A DNA stretch of 36,964 nt from an uncultured Prevotella sp. (GTDB lineage Bacteria > Bacteroidota > Bacteroidia > Bacteroidales > Bacteroidaceae): assembly GCA_946627325.1 (NCBI GenBank), contig CAMOVK010000010.1, positions 1 through 36,964 on the forward strand, in the 5' to 3' direction. Positions 25,719 through 32,436 of this stretch are shown in pieces. The translations under genes and the position numbers were made by a program. Numbering within the stretch: position 1 is the first letter of the stretch; the number at the start of each line of letters is the position of its first letter. Under the pieces are notes generated by a model, which worked only from the letters and a program-made list of their open reading frames with translations, searched no databases and was not told the origin of the DNA.

Positions 25719-25793
25719 TGACATCCACACCCACATCCACACCCACATTATGGGCTCCGACCATTGTCTCGTAGAACTACAGATGTTTTTTAA
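25719..25793 (+). pseudogene. Partial tandem duplicate of the xthA 3' end
   Basis: The stretch 25732-25793 repeats the last codons of xthA (25655-25717), encoding IMGSDHC-VELQM with few substitutions. One A is missing in the final poly-T codons, so the copied stop is out of frame. It is preceded by an expanded CCACACCCACAT tract. It cannot be translated as part of xthA, which stops upstream. Confidence 0.85.
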
Positions 25794-25834
25794 CCCATTA
25801 GTCAGTGTCTTATATAGTGGAGATAGGGTAACGA

Positions 25835-25851
25835 ACAAGTAATAAACTTGT
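25835..25851. terminator. Weak hairpin between convergent xthA and ispG
   Basis: ACAAGT (25835-25840), AATAA loop, ACTTGT (25846-25851). It is the only dyad seen in the convergent gap; there is no strong T-run on either side. Confidence 0.3.
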
Positions 25852-25887
25852 CTTAAAAGCGTTATTTCCACTCATTGATGGAGTGGG

Positions 25888-27267
25888 TTAGGTGTTTCCC
25901 TTTTCTATTAGCGCCAGCAGACGTTCTACGGCTTGCTCTTCTGGAATGTTCTTCTCGACACATTCCTTGCCTTTGTATAGCGAAATGCGTCCACGCCCAG
26001 CACCTACATAGCCAAAATCGGCATCTGCCATCTCGCCCGGACCATTTACGATGCAGCCCATTACGCCTATTTTTAGGCCTACGAGGTGGGGCGTGGCGGC
26101 TTTGATGCGCTGAATGGTGGTGCGGAGGTCGAAGAGTGTACGACCGCAACCGGGACAAGAAATGTATTCTGTTTTGATAAATTTGATTCTCGCGGCTTGC
26201 AGAATACCATCGGCAAGAGAGTTGAGTCGTTCTGTGTCTGCCAAGTCGCAGTTGTCTGTTGTTATTCTGAGGTCTTTCGCTTTGCCATCGATGAGCAGTG
26301 CGCCAGTAGCCATGGCGGCTTTCAGTTGCATCTCCTCCCACGACGATGCGTTGACGTTGATGTTGATGGTGTTGTCGACGATGTTGGCTTCTGCGCGTTG
26401 GCGAAGGTTGACACATTCGTCAATCATATTTACAATAGCTTTTGCTACTGGTATCTCTTCTTCGGGTTCCTCGCTGAGACTGACGCGTATGGTGTCGCCA
26501 ATGCCTTCGGTCAGCAATGCGCCGATGCCCACAGCGCTTTTTATTCGACCGTCTTCGCCCTCGCCTGCCTCAGTGACACCGAGGTGGAGTGGGTAGTGCA
26601 TGCCTTCTGCGTCCATAGCCTTTACGAGCAGACGCACGCTGCGAACCATTACTATTGTGTTGCTCGCTTTGATGGATATTACTACGTTGTCGAAGTGTTC
26701 GCGGCTGAATATGCGAAGAAACTCCATGCAACTCTCCACTATTCCTTCTGGAGTATCGCCATAGCGCGACATTATTCGGTCTGACAGGGAGCCGTGGTTT
26801 ACTCCTATTCGCACTGCTGTGTGGTGACGGCGGCAGATGTCGATAAAAGGTAACAAACGTTTTTTGATGCGTTGCAGTTCGGCTGTATATTCCTCGTCGG
26901 TGTATTCGAGGTGTTTGAATGTTCGCGCTTTGTCAACGTAGTTGCCTGGATTGATGCGCACTTTTTCTACATATTGTGCTGCCACGTCTGCCACGTTGGC
27001 ATTGAAATGTATGTCGGCGACGAGTGGTACGTTACATTCCCTTCGGTTTAATTCTTGGCGAATGAGTCGCAGACTTTCTGCTTCTTTGCTGCCTTGTGCT
27101 GTCAGTCTGACGAGTTCGCCTCCTCGTTTGGCTATTCGTATTGTTTGATTGACGCTTGCTTCGATGTCGTTAGTGTCGGTTGTTGTCATTGACTGCACAC
27201 GGATGGGGTTTGCTCCGCCAATGCCTATGCTGCCCACCTTCACTTCGTTTGTTTCCCTTCGTGTCAT
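25888..27267 (-). CDS. ispG: 4-hydroxy-3-methylbut-2-enyl-diphosphate synthase
   Basis: Iron-sulfur enzyme of the MEP isoprenoid pathway that converts MEcPP to HMBPP. The 459 aa protein has the TIM-barrel half at residues 1-280 (VRLTAQG, VADIHFN, RINPGNY, RIGVNHGS, HLGVTEAGEGEDG). The cluster domain at 366-459 has Cys371, Cys374 and Cys405 and Glu412 (CPGCGRT; GCIVNGPGE). Between them lies an insert of only about 80 residues (285-365). E. coli has none and Bacteroidetes or plant type II enzymes usually carry about 250. KTEYISCPGCGRTLFDL is the type II form, so this looks like a type II enzyme with a shortened insert. Its ATG shares one base with the purE stop (TAATG). Confidence 0.95.
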   Translation of the reverse strand: MTRRETNEVKVGSIGIGGANPIRVQSMTTTDTNDIEASVNQTIRIAKRGGELVRLTAQGSKEAESLRLIRQELNRRECNVPLVADIHFNANVADVAAQYVEKVRINPGNYVDKARTFKHLEYTDEEYTAELQRIKKRLLPFIDICRRHHTAVRIGVNHGSLSDRIMSRYGDTPEGIVESCMEFLRIFSREHFDNVVISIKASNTIVMVRSVRLLVKAMDAEGMHYPLHLGVTEAGEGEDGRIKSAVGIGALLTEGIGDTIRVSLSEEPEEEIPVAKAIVNMIDECVNLRQRAEANIVDNTININVNASSWEEMQLKAAMATGALLIDGKAKDLRITTDNCDLADTERLNSLADGILQAARIKFIKTEYISCPGCGRTLFDLRTTIQRIKAATPHLVGLKIGVMGCIVNGPGEMADADFGYVGAGRGRISLYKGKECVEKNIPEEQAVERLLALIEKGNT

Positions 27268-27773
27268 TAGTTTGTTTTCATTGAGTATTTTATCGTTGCC
27301 AATTCTGCATTTGCTTTTTCGATTTTTGTGCGTAGAGAGGCTTTTTGTTCAGCGAGTCGGGAGGCTATATTGTTGTCGGATAGTGCGAGAATCTCTACTG
27401 CGAGCAGTGCGGCGTTCATCGCTGCGTTGACGCCTACTGTTGCTACTGGTATTCCTGGAGGCATTTGTACGATAGAGAGTAGTGCGTCCATACCATCGAG
27501 CATGCCTTTGATTGGTACTCCGATGACTGGCAATGTGGTTTGTGCTGCAATCACTCCGGGCAGTGCTGCCGACATTCCTGCTGCTGCAATGATAACTCGT
27601 ATGCCTTTGTCGGCGGCTTCGCGTGCAAATCGTTCGACTGCGTCTGGTGTGCGATGTGCTGAAAGTGCGTTGACGCTGAATGGAATTTTCATGTCGTCGA
27701 GCGTTTTCATGGCTTTTTCCATGACGGGCAGGTCGCTCGTGCTGCCCATGATGATGCTTACAAGTGGTGTCAT
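27267..27773 (-). CDS. purE: 5-(carboxyamino)imidazole ribonucleotide mutase
   Basis: Purine biosynthesis enzyme that converts N5-CAIR to CAIR. At 168 aa it fits class I PurE. Motifs are [30 protein letters not shown] and [20 protein letters not shown] with [10 protein letters not shown]. Its TAA overlaps the ispG ATG. It lies 12 bp after the PAP2-like gene in the rpoN operon. Confidence 0.97.
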   Translation of the reverse strand: MTPLVSIIMGSTSDLPVMEKAMKTLDDMKIPFSVNALSAHRTPDAVERFAREAADKGIRVIIAAAGMSAALPGVIAAQTTLPVIGVPIKGMLDGMDALLSIVQMPPGIPVATVGVNAAMNAALLAVEILALSDNNIASRLAEQKASLRTKIEKANAELATIKYSMKTN

Positions 27774-27785
27774 AAATGATTGATA

Positions 27786-28403
27786 TTACATTATTATTAT
27801 TGCAGTGAATGCGCAGATGAGTCCTATGAGGAAGCCTGCGACAACTTCAGACAGTGAGTGTTGGCGGAGTACCATTCTACTTGTGCCCACCATTCCTGCG
27901 ACGCAGATTACTACTGAAAGCCACCACGATGGGTTGAAGATGAAGAAGTGGGCGAATGCCATCACGGCTCCAGCTACTCCGCCTATTGCTGCCATATGTG
28001 TGGAGATTTTCCATCTCACATTAACGATGGCGCATGCTATCTGTATGAAGAGAGCGGCAATGATGATGGCTGCCATGAAGTGTGGTATGTGTAATCGCTT
28101 CATCAGATAGAAGCATGAGAAGTAGCAGAAGATTGATATGGCATAGGGTACTACTCTGCGTTCGCGTTGTCCGAGCTGTATTGGTGTCCATCCGTGATAG
28201 TTTCCGTAGGCTCGTATGAGCAGCGATGGGAATAGTATGGTAAAGAGATATGCTATGATTAGGATGACAATTTTTGACAGTATGGGGTAGTAGCTGAAGT
28301 TGGTAAAGAGGAATAGTATAGTCAGTCCTACTATTGGGAGGTATAGTGGATTGAAGAGTGCGCTTAGTAGTCGCGCTGCTGTGAGGATGGTTCGTGTGTT
28401 CAT
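27786..28403 (-). CDS. PAP2-like membrane protein
   Basis: About 205 aa with six predicted membrane helices. The C-terminal half has a weak PAP2 phosphatase pattern: ISTHMAAIGG in place of the PSGH motif, and SRMVLRQHSLSEVVAGF in place of SR-x5-H-x3-D, where Glu replaces the usual Asp. The first KX6RP motif was not found, though QLGQRERRVVPY may be its remnant. It may therefore be a lipid phosphatase or an inactive relative. ATG 28403 was chosen, 7 bp after the rpoN stop; a TTG at 28418 overlapping rpoN is possible. Confidence 0.75.
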   Translation of the reverse strand: MNTRTILTAARLLSALFNPLYLPIVGLTILFLFTNFSYYPILSKIVILIIAYLFTILFPSLLIRAYGNYHGWTPIQLGQRERRVVPYAISIFCYFSCFYLMKRLHIPHFMAAIIIAALFIQIACAIVNVRWKISTHMAAIGGVAGAVMAFAHFFIFNPSWWLSVVICVAGMVGTSRMVLRQHSLSEVVAGFLIGLICAFTAIIIM

Positions 28404-28410
28404 TCGTTTT

Positions 28411-29988
28411 TCAGCCAATCTCTCGTCTTAGTCGTGCTACGGGTATTCCCATTTGTTCTCTATATTTTGTTACTGTTCGTCGGGCTATAGGGAAGCCTTT
28501 TTCAGCCATTACTTTACGGAGTGCTTCGTCGCCGAGTGGGTGGCTTTTGTCTTCGTTGTCGATGACTTGGCGTAGGTGGATTTTAATTTTTTTTGTCGAC
28601 ATTTCTTCGCCTGTGTCAGGTGCTACGTATCCTTCGCTGAAAAAATGTCGCATATTGACGATGCCCCATCTTGTCTGTACGTATTTGAGGTTGGTTACTC
28701 TCGATATGGTTGATATGTCGAGGTGGCATCGTTCAGCCACGTCTTTGAGTACCATTGGGTGTATATCCTCGTCGTCGCCACTGAGGAAGTAGTCGCGTTG
28801 TAGTTCTACTATTGCTCGCATTGTGAGCATCATGTTTGTGCGTCTCTGATGGATTGCTTCGATGAAGTTTCGTGCTCGTTCTACTTTTTCTCGTGCATAA
28901 ATGGTGGCGCTGTTGTTTTTTTGTGATGTTGATGTTGTTGTTGCGGCTTGTTCGAACGATGGTGCTACTATCAGGTCGGGTACTTTGCCTGAGGCGAGTG
29001 CGATGTTGATGGTTCCGTCGTCGTAGGTATCAACGATGAAGTCAGGTGTGATTTGTCCGAGACTTCTTCCCATTGTTTCGCCGAGTGCTGCTCCTGGTCG
29101 TGGATTTAGTCGTTTCACCTCTTTGAGTATGTTTTTCATTTCCTCTCGTGTGAGGTGCATCGAGTCTGCAATCTTTGCCCATTGTTTTTTCTTGAATGTA
29201 GCAAAATGCTTTTCTATGATTGTCCGCAGTAGTGTGTAGTGGGAGCGTTTGAGTTCGTCGGGTGTAAGATGTTTTTCGTTTTTAGCGATTTCTATTTTTC
29301 TGTCTATTTGTAGCAGCAGACATTCTTGCAGTCCTCGTGCTCCTATCCCTGCGGGGTCGAATGTTTGTAGTACTTGCAGTATTCGGTTGACTGTTTGGCT
29401 GTCGGTGTCGATATTGTGATATATAGCCAGTTCGTCGGCAATCTGTTCGATGGGTTTTCTAAGGTATCCGTCGTCGTCGAGCGAGCCTATCAGATATTCG
29501 AGTATGTCTTTTTCGGTGTCTGGTAGTGAGAATTCGCCCATCTGTTCGTTTAGGAAGTCGTAGAACGAGGTGGTGTTTCCATATACTATTTCTTCGTAGT
29601 CGGCAGCGTATTGTCGCTGGTTGTCGAGGTTGTAGTCGGGCAGTCTGTCGTCGCGGTCGATGCTGTCGAATGCGTTATCGATTTCTTTTAGTCGTTCTTC
29701 GTCTTTGTTAAATGTGTCGGAGTCTATATCTTCTTGTTTTTCTTCGTCGATGTTTCCTCCTTCAGGTGTTTGGTCGTTATTGTTTTCGCTTGTTGTTGTC
29801 AGACTGTCGTCGTCAGTCGATTTGTCGCTGATGTCGAGTGCCGGGTTGTCGTCGAGTTCTGCTCTGATAGTTTCTTCGAGTTGTGGCAGTGGCATCTCGA
29901 GAAGCTTTACCTGAAGCATCTGATATGCCGACAATCGTTGTTGCTGTACGGCTTTCTGTTCTTGAATGGTTACGTTCTCGTTTCGCAT
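28411..29988 (-). CDS. rpoN: RNA polymerase sigma-54 factor
   Basis: Alternative sigma factor that directs polymerase to -24/-12 promoters and needs AAA+ activators. The 525 aa protein has the Gln-rich region I (QEQKAVQQQRLSAYQMLQVKL), with NPALDI near residue 50, and an acidic region II to about residue 120. The core-binding domain follows (TFDPAGIGARGLQECLLLQ; LNPRPGA). The C-terminal part has the RpoN box ARRTVTKYREQMGIPVARLRRE. It lies 7 bp after the Na/Pi cotransporter gene. No activator gene is in the window. Confidence 0.97.
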   Translation of the reverse strand: MRNENVTIQEQKAVQQQRLSAYQMLQVKLLEMPLPQLEETIRAELDDNPALDISDKSTDDDSLTTTSENNNDQTPEGGNIDEEKQEDIDSDTFNKDEERLKEIDNAFDSIDRDDRLPDYNLDNQRQYAADYEEIVYGNTTSFYDFLNEQMGEFSLPDTEKDILEYLIGSLDDDGYLRKPIEQIADELAIYHNIDTDSQTVNRILQVLQTFDPAGIGARGLQECLLLQIDRKIEIAKNEKHLTPDELKRSHYTLLRTIIEKHFATFKKKQWAKIADSMHLTREEMKNILKEVKRLNPRPGAALGETMGRSLGQITPDFIVDTYDDGTINIALASGKVPDLIVAPSFEQAATTTSTSQKNNSATIYAREKVERARNFIEAIHQRRTNMMLTMRAIVELQRDYFLSGDDEDIHPMVLKDVAERCHLDISTISRVTNLKYVQTRWGIVNMRHFFSEGYVAPDTGEEMSTKKIKIHLRQVIDNEDKSHPLGDEALRKVMAEKGFPIARRTVTKYREQMGIPVARLRREIG

Positions 29989-29995
29989 ATTTTGT

Positions 29996-31693
29996 TTATG
30001 CCATTTTTATTCCCATTCGGGCTTCTACGACGTTGACTACATAGTCGCCAAGTTTTTCACATTCTTGAATGATGTCCATATACATTGTGCCGATGGCGTA
30101 GGTGTATTTATGGTCGTTCACGTCGCTAATGTTTTGTGTTTTTAGTTGTGTGCGGAAATTGTTGAGTTCGTTTTCTATATTGAATGATCGGTTTGCGTCG
30201 AGCATGTCTTTTCTTCCTGCGAGCATAATGTTCATTTGTGTCAGTGCGTCGTCGGTCAGTTGCATTATTTGCGTCATGTGTTCGTATTGCTGCGGTGTGA
30301 ACTCTTCCTTTCCTTTTATGCGTCGGTTGAGTGTGCGTGCTATGTTGTAGCATGAGTCGCCGATGCTTTCGAGTTCGCTTATTTGTCGTAGCATGGAGCG
30401 TATTTTTGCTTTTGTTTCATCTGATAGGTGTGAGTTGCCTATTTCGTCGAGGTATTTGGCTATTTCTATCTCCATGTTGTCGCTGATGCCTTCGTATTTT
30501 TCTATTCGTGTGAATGCTTTGACGAAGCGTGTTGTATCTTTCTCGTGCAGCAGGTTTCTCACCATTCCAAACATACGTTGTATTCGGGTGGCAAACGATT
30601 GTATTTCTTTTTGTGCTTCGAGTACTGACAACTCTGGTGTTTTCATGATGCCAGCAGTGATGAAATGCAGGCGGAAATCTTCTTCTTCGTCTTGTTTTTT
30701 CGATTTGATAACCATGCACACAAATCGTTCTATCCATGGTACAAACCATATCAGCAGCAGTGTGTTGCTTATGTTGAATGCTGAGTGGAATGTGGCGAGT
30801 ACCATTGATGCTTTGATTGCAAACTCTGGGTCGTTGGGCGACATAGATGGGTCAAAACCTGCCAGGTTGCACACCATGCGGAAGAATGGTTTCAGCAATG
30901 TCAGTACCCAGATAACGCCTATGATGTTGAAACTGAAGTGTGCGAATGCTGCGCGACGTGCTGGGGTGTTGGCTGTAGAGGCAACGATGTTGGCAGTGAT
31001 AGTCGTTCCTACGTTCTCGCCGAGCACGAGCATCACTCCTTGGTCGATATGTAGCACTCCAGTAGAGCAGAGAGTCATTGTGATTGCCATGATGGCTGCC
31101 GACGATTGCACGCAGAGCGTCAGCACGGTACCTATGAGTAGGAAGAACAGTGAGTTCCAGAACGATGATGAGTTGAACTGGCTGAAGAATAGGCTGATTG
31201 CTTCGGCATATTCGCCCGTGACGAGCTCGGAGCCTGTGGTCTTGAGTGTACCCAATCCGAGAAAGAGGAATGAAACGCCGAAGAGGAAGTCGCCGAGTAT
31301 TCGATGGCGTCGCATATAAATCAAGATGATGCCTATGAAGAATGCGGGGTACACATAGTCAGTAATGTTGAACGAAAAACCGAGCGACATTATCCATGCC
31401 GTCAGCGTCGTTCCGATATTTGCACCCATGATGACGGATATGGCTTGCACGAGGGTTAGCAGTCCAGCATTGACGAAGGAGATGGTCATTAGCGTGGTGG
31501 CTGTCGATGATTGTACGGCAGCAGTGACAAACATACCAGTCAACAAGCCTGTAAACCTATTTGTTGTCATCGCTCCGAGCACATGGCGCAACTGCGCACC
31601 AGCCATTTTCTGCAGAGCCTCGCTCATCGATTTCATACCAAACATAAGCAGTGCTAACGAACCGACGAGCTTGAAAATTATCATTATATCCAT
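29996..31693 (-). CDS. Na/Pi cotransporter family protein with PhoU-like tail
   Basis: Membrane protein of the NptA/YjbB family, moving phosphate with sodium, often outward. In the 565 aa protein two inverted repeats carry the diagnostic QSSTATT (about residue 62) and QSSAAIM (about 198) motifs, with GANIGTT and GENVGTT after each. The cytoplasmic C-terminal part (about 350-565) is helical and PhoU-like (MRQISELESIGDSCYNIAR; CEKLGDYVVNVVEA). First gene of the rpoN operon. It is preceded by the 22-bp array and by several palindromic repeats with promoter sequences facing it. Confidence 0.92.
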   Translation of the reverse strand: MDIMIIFKLVGSLALLMFGMKSMSEALQKMAGAQLRHVLGAMTTNRFTGLLTGMFVTAAVQSSTATTLMTISFVNAGLLTLVQAISVIMGANIGTTLTAWIMSLGFSFNITDYVYPAFFIGIILIYMRRHRILGDFLFGVSFLFLGLGTLKTTGSELVTGEYAEAISLFFSQFNSSSFWNSLFFLLIGTVLTLCVQSSAAIMAITMTLCSTGVLHIDQGVMLVLGENVGTTITANIVASTANTPARRAAFAHFSFNIIGVIWVLTLLKPFFRMVCNLAGFDPSMSPNDPEFAIKASMVLATFHSAFNISNTLLLIWFVPWIERFVCMVIKSKKQDEEEDFRLHFITAGIMKTPELSVLEAQKEIQSFATRIQRMFGMVRNLLHEKDTTRFVKAFTRIEKYEGISDNMEIEIAKYLDEIGNSHLSDETKAKIRSMLRQISELESIGDSCYNIARTLNRRIKGKEEFTPQQYEHMTQIMQLTDDALTQMNIMLAGRKDMLDANRSFNIENELNNFRTQLKTQNISDVNDHKYTYAIGTMYMDIIQECEKLGDYVVNVVEARMGIKMA

Positions 31694-31733
31694 CGTGAGT
31701 ATAAGTGTTTCATTATGACTAAGTTACAAAAGC

Positions 31734-31826
31734 AAATCGGAAAGGTATGCTTTCCGAGTCGAAAAGATATGCTTTCCGAGTCGAAAAGATATGCTTTCCA
31801 ACTCCAATACGATGCCTTTCCGATTT
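31734..31826. repeat. 22-bp-period tandem repeat array, locus 3
   Basis: Units start at 31739, 31761, 31783 and 31805 (the last degenerate), with GAGTC linkers. The ends form a perfect 12-bp inverted repeat, AAATCGGAAAGG (31734-31745) and CCTTTCCGATTT (31815-31826). It sits in the leader region of the Na/Pi-rpoN operon, between the nearest promoter and the gene. Confidence 0.88.
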
Positions 31827-31849
31827 TGTTTGTTTTTCGTTTGTTTGTG

Positions 31850-31880
31850 CAAAGGTACGAGTAAGTGAGTAAAAAGCAAA
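31850..31880 (-). promoter_or_regulatory. Promoter in palindrome unit A
   Basis: On the minus strand TTTG (31877-31880), 19 nt, then TACCTTTG (31850-31857), a perfect consensus facing the Na/Pi cotransporter-rpoN operon. It is the promoter nearest to that gene, giving a leader of about 150 nt that contains the 22-bp array. Confidence 0.7.
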
Positions 31881-31915
31881 AAAGTTTTTGCTTTTTCGAA
31901 CGAGAGTACCTTATT

Positions 31916-31947
31916 CAAAGGTACGACTGTCTGCCAAAAAAAGCAAA
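31916..31947 (-). promoter_or_regulatory. Promoter in palindrome unit B
   Basis: TTTG (31944-31947), 20 nt, TACCTTTG (31916-31923) on the minus strand; a second perfect consensus in tandem with unit A. Confidence 0.6.
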
Positions 31948-32054
31948 AAAGTTTTTGCATTTTGCTTTACCTCCGCTATCGAATAGCGGAACAGCGACCG
32001 TTGGTTCGAACGAGAGTACCTTATTCAAAGGTACGACTGTCTGCCAAAAAAGTA

Positions 32055-32089
32055 AATCGGGACTGATTGTTTTGCAACTAGTCCCGATT
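32055..32089 (-). terminator. Hairpin in unit C, possible terminator of the protease-peptide operon
   Basis: AATCGGGACT (32055-32064) pairs perfectly with AGTCCCGATT (32080-32089) over a 15-nt loop. On the minus strand it is followed by TACTTTTTTGG, on the plus strand by ATTTTTATT. It is the strongest hairpin downstream of the C10 protease and peptide genes. Confidence 0.5.
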
Positions 32090-32098
32090 ATTTTTATT

Positions 32099-32129
32099 CA
32101 AAGTTACGAACAATAGAGTGAAAAGCAAA
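32099..32129 (-). promoter_or_regulatory. Promoter in palindrome unit D
   Basis: TTTG (32126-32129), 19 nt, TAACTTTG (32099-32106) on the minus strand. It still matches TAnnTTTG although the unit has diverged. Confidence 0.5.
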
Positions 32130-32265
32130 TTTATTTGCAGTTTTCCTAGACGCAGTAACTTATGTAAAGATACGATTTGTAGAACAAAGAGCGAAATGTG
32201 TTATTTGCTCTTTTGAGCGTTCTAACCTTATTGCATTTTCATTCTTTGGGATTGTCTTCGTGGTT

Positions 32266-32436
32266 TTAATCCCACAGCGAGCCTCCAGCCGACGGGTCGT
32301 TATACTGTTCGTCGAAGATTAAATTCTCGTTTGCTCCGCCCACGTTTGGGTTGCTGGCATCGCCCGCTCCAGGTCCAAGCATTGGTTCGGGCAGGGTGAC
32401 AATCTTGACAGATGGTTTGATATATGTCTTTTTCAT
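32266..32436 (-). CDS. 56-residue peptide, translationally coupled to the C10 protease
   Basis: A short open frame whose ATG overlaps the protease stop in an ATGA (32436-32433). The N-terminus is basic and hydrophobic (MKKTYIKPSVKIVTLPEPML), followed by a Gly/Ala/Asn-rich, acidic tail that ends in AGGSLWD. It has no Cys and no long hydrophobic helix, so it is not a normal signal peptide or membrane protein. From memory it resembles the many short Prevotella proteins beginning MKK-x-Y-x-x-P with a Leu/Met pair before a Gly-rich acidic tail; none has a role known to me. By position it could be an inhibitor, a substrate or a secreted peptide handled by the protease. A 7-bp dyad (TGGGATT 32247-32253 with AATCCCA 32268-32274) overlaps its stop codon. 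Confidence 0.75.
   Translation of the reverse strand: MKKTYIKPSVKIVTLPEPMLGPGAGDASNPNVGGANENLIFDEQYNDPSAGGSLWD

Larger units (their letters stand above)
31850..32232. repeat. Cluster of five ~66-bp imperfect palindromic units
   Basis: Units begin at 31850, 31916, 32026, 32099 and 32164. A complete unit has outer arms AAGGTAC ... GTACCTT and inner arms built on GCAAA ... TTTGC. In unit A the inner stem is AAAAAGCAAAAA-AG-TTTTTGCTTTTT (12 bp). In unit D the outer arms are AAGTTAC/GTAACTT and the inner ones GCAAAT/ATTTGC. Adjacent units form GTACCTTATTCAAAGGTAC. Units B and C contain extra hairpins (31972-31988, CCGCTAT-CGA-ATAGCGG; and 32055-32089). A 47-bp identical stretch recurs at 31895 and 32005. 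Unit E (32164-32232) is degenerate. Confidence 0.85.

Noticed and set aside
30363..31319. Plus-strand open frame of 318 codons
   Set aside because: Antisense to the Na/Pi cotransporter gene, whose motifs are unambiguous; Ser/Met-rich shadow.
31724..31960. Open frame across the third 22-bp array, with peptide text like HIFSTRKAYLSD
   Set aside because: It is a translation of the repeat itself. The same words appear in chance frames over the array at 18.6 kb, on either strand.
31850..32232. Insertion sequence remnant
   Set aside because: No transposase fragment and no target-site duplication could be seen around the palindromes; a MITE origin remains possible but unproven.
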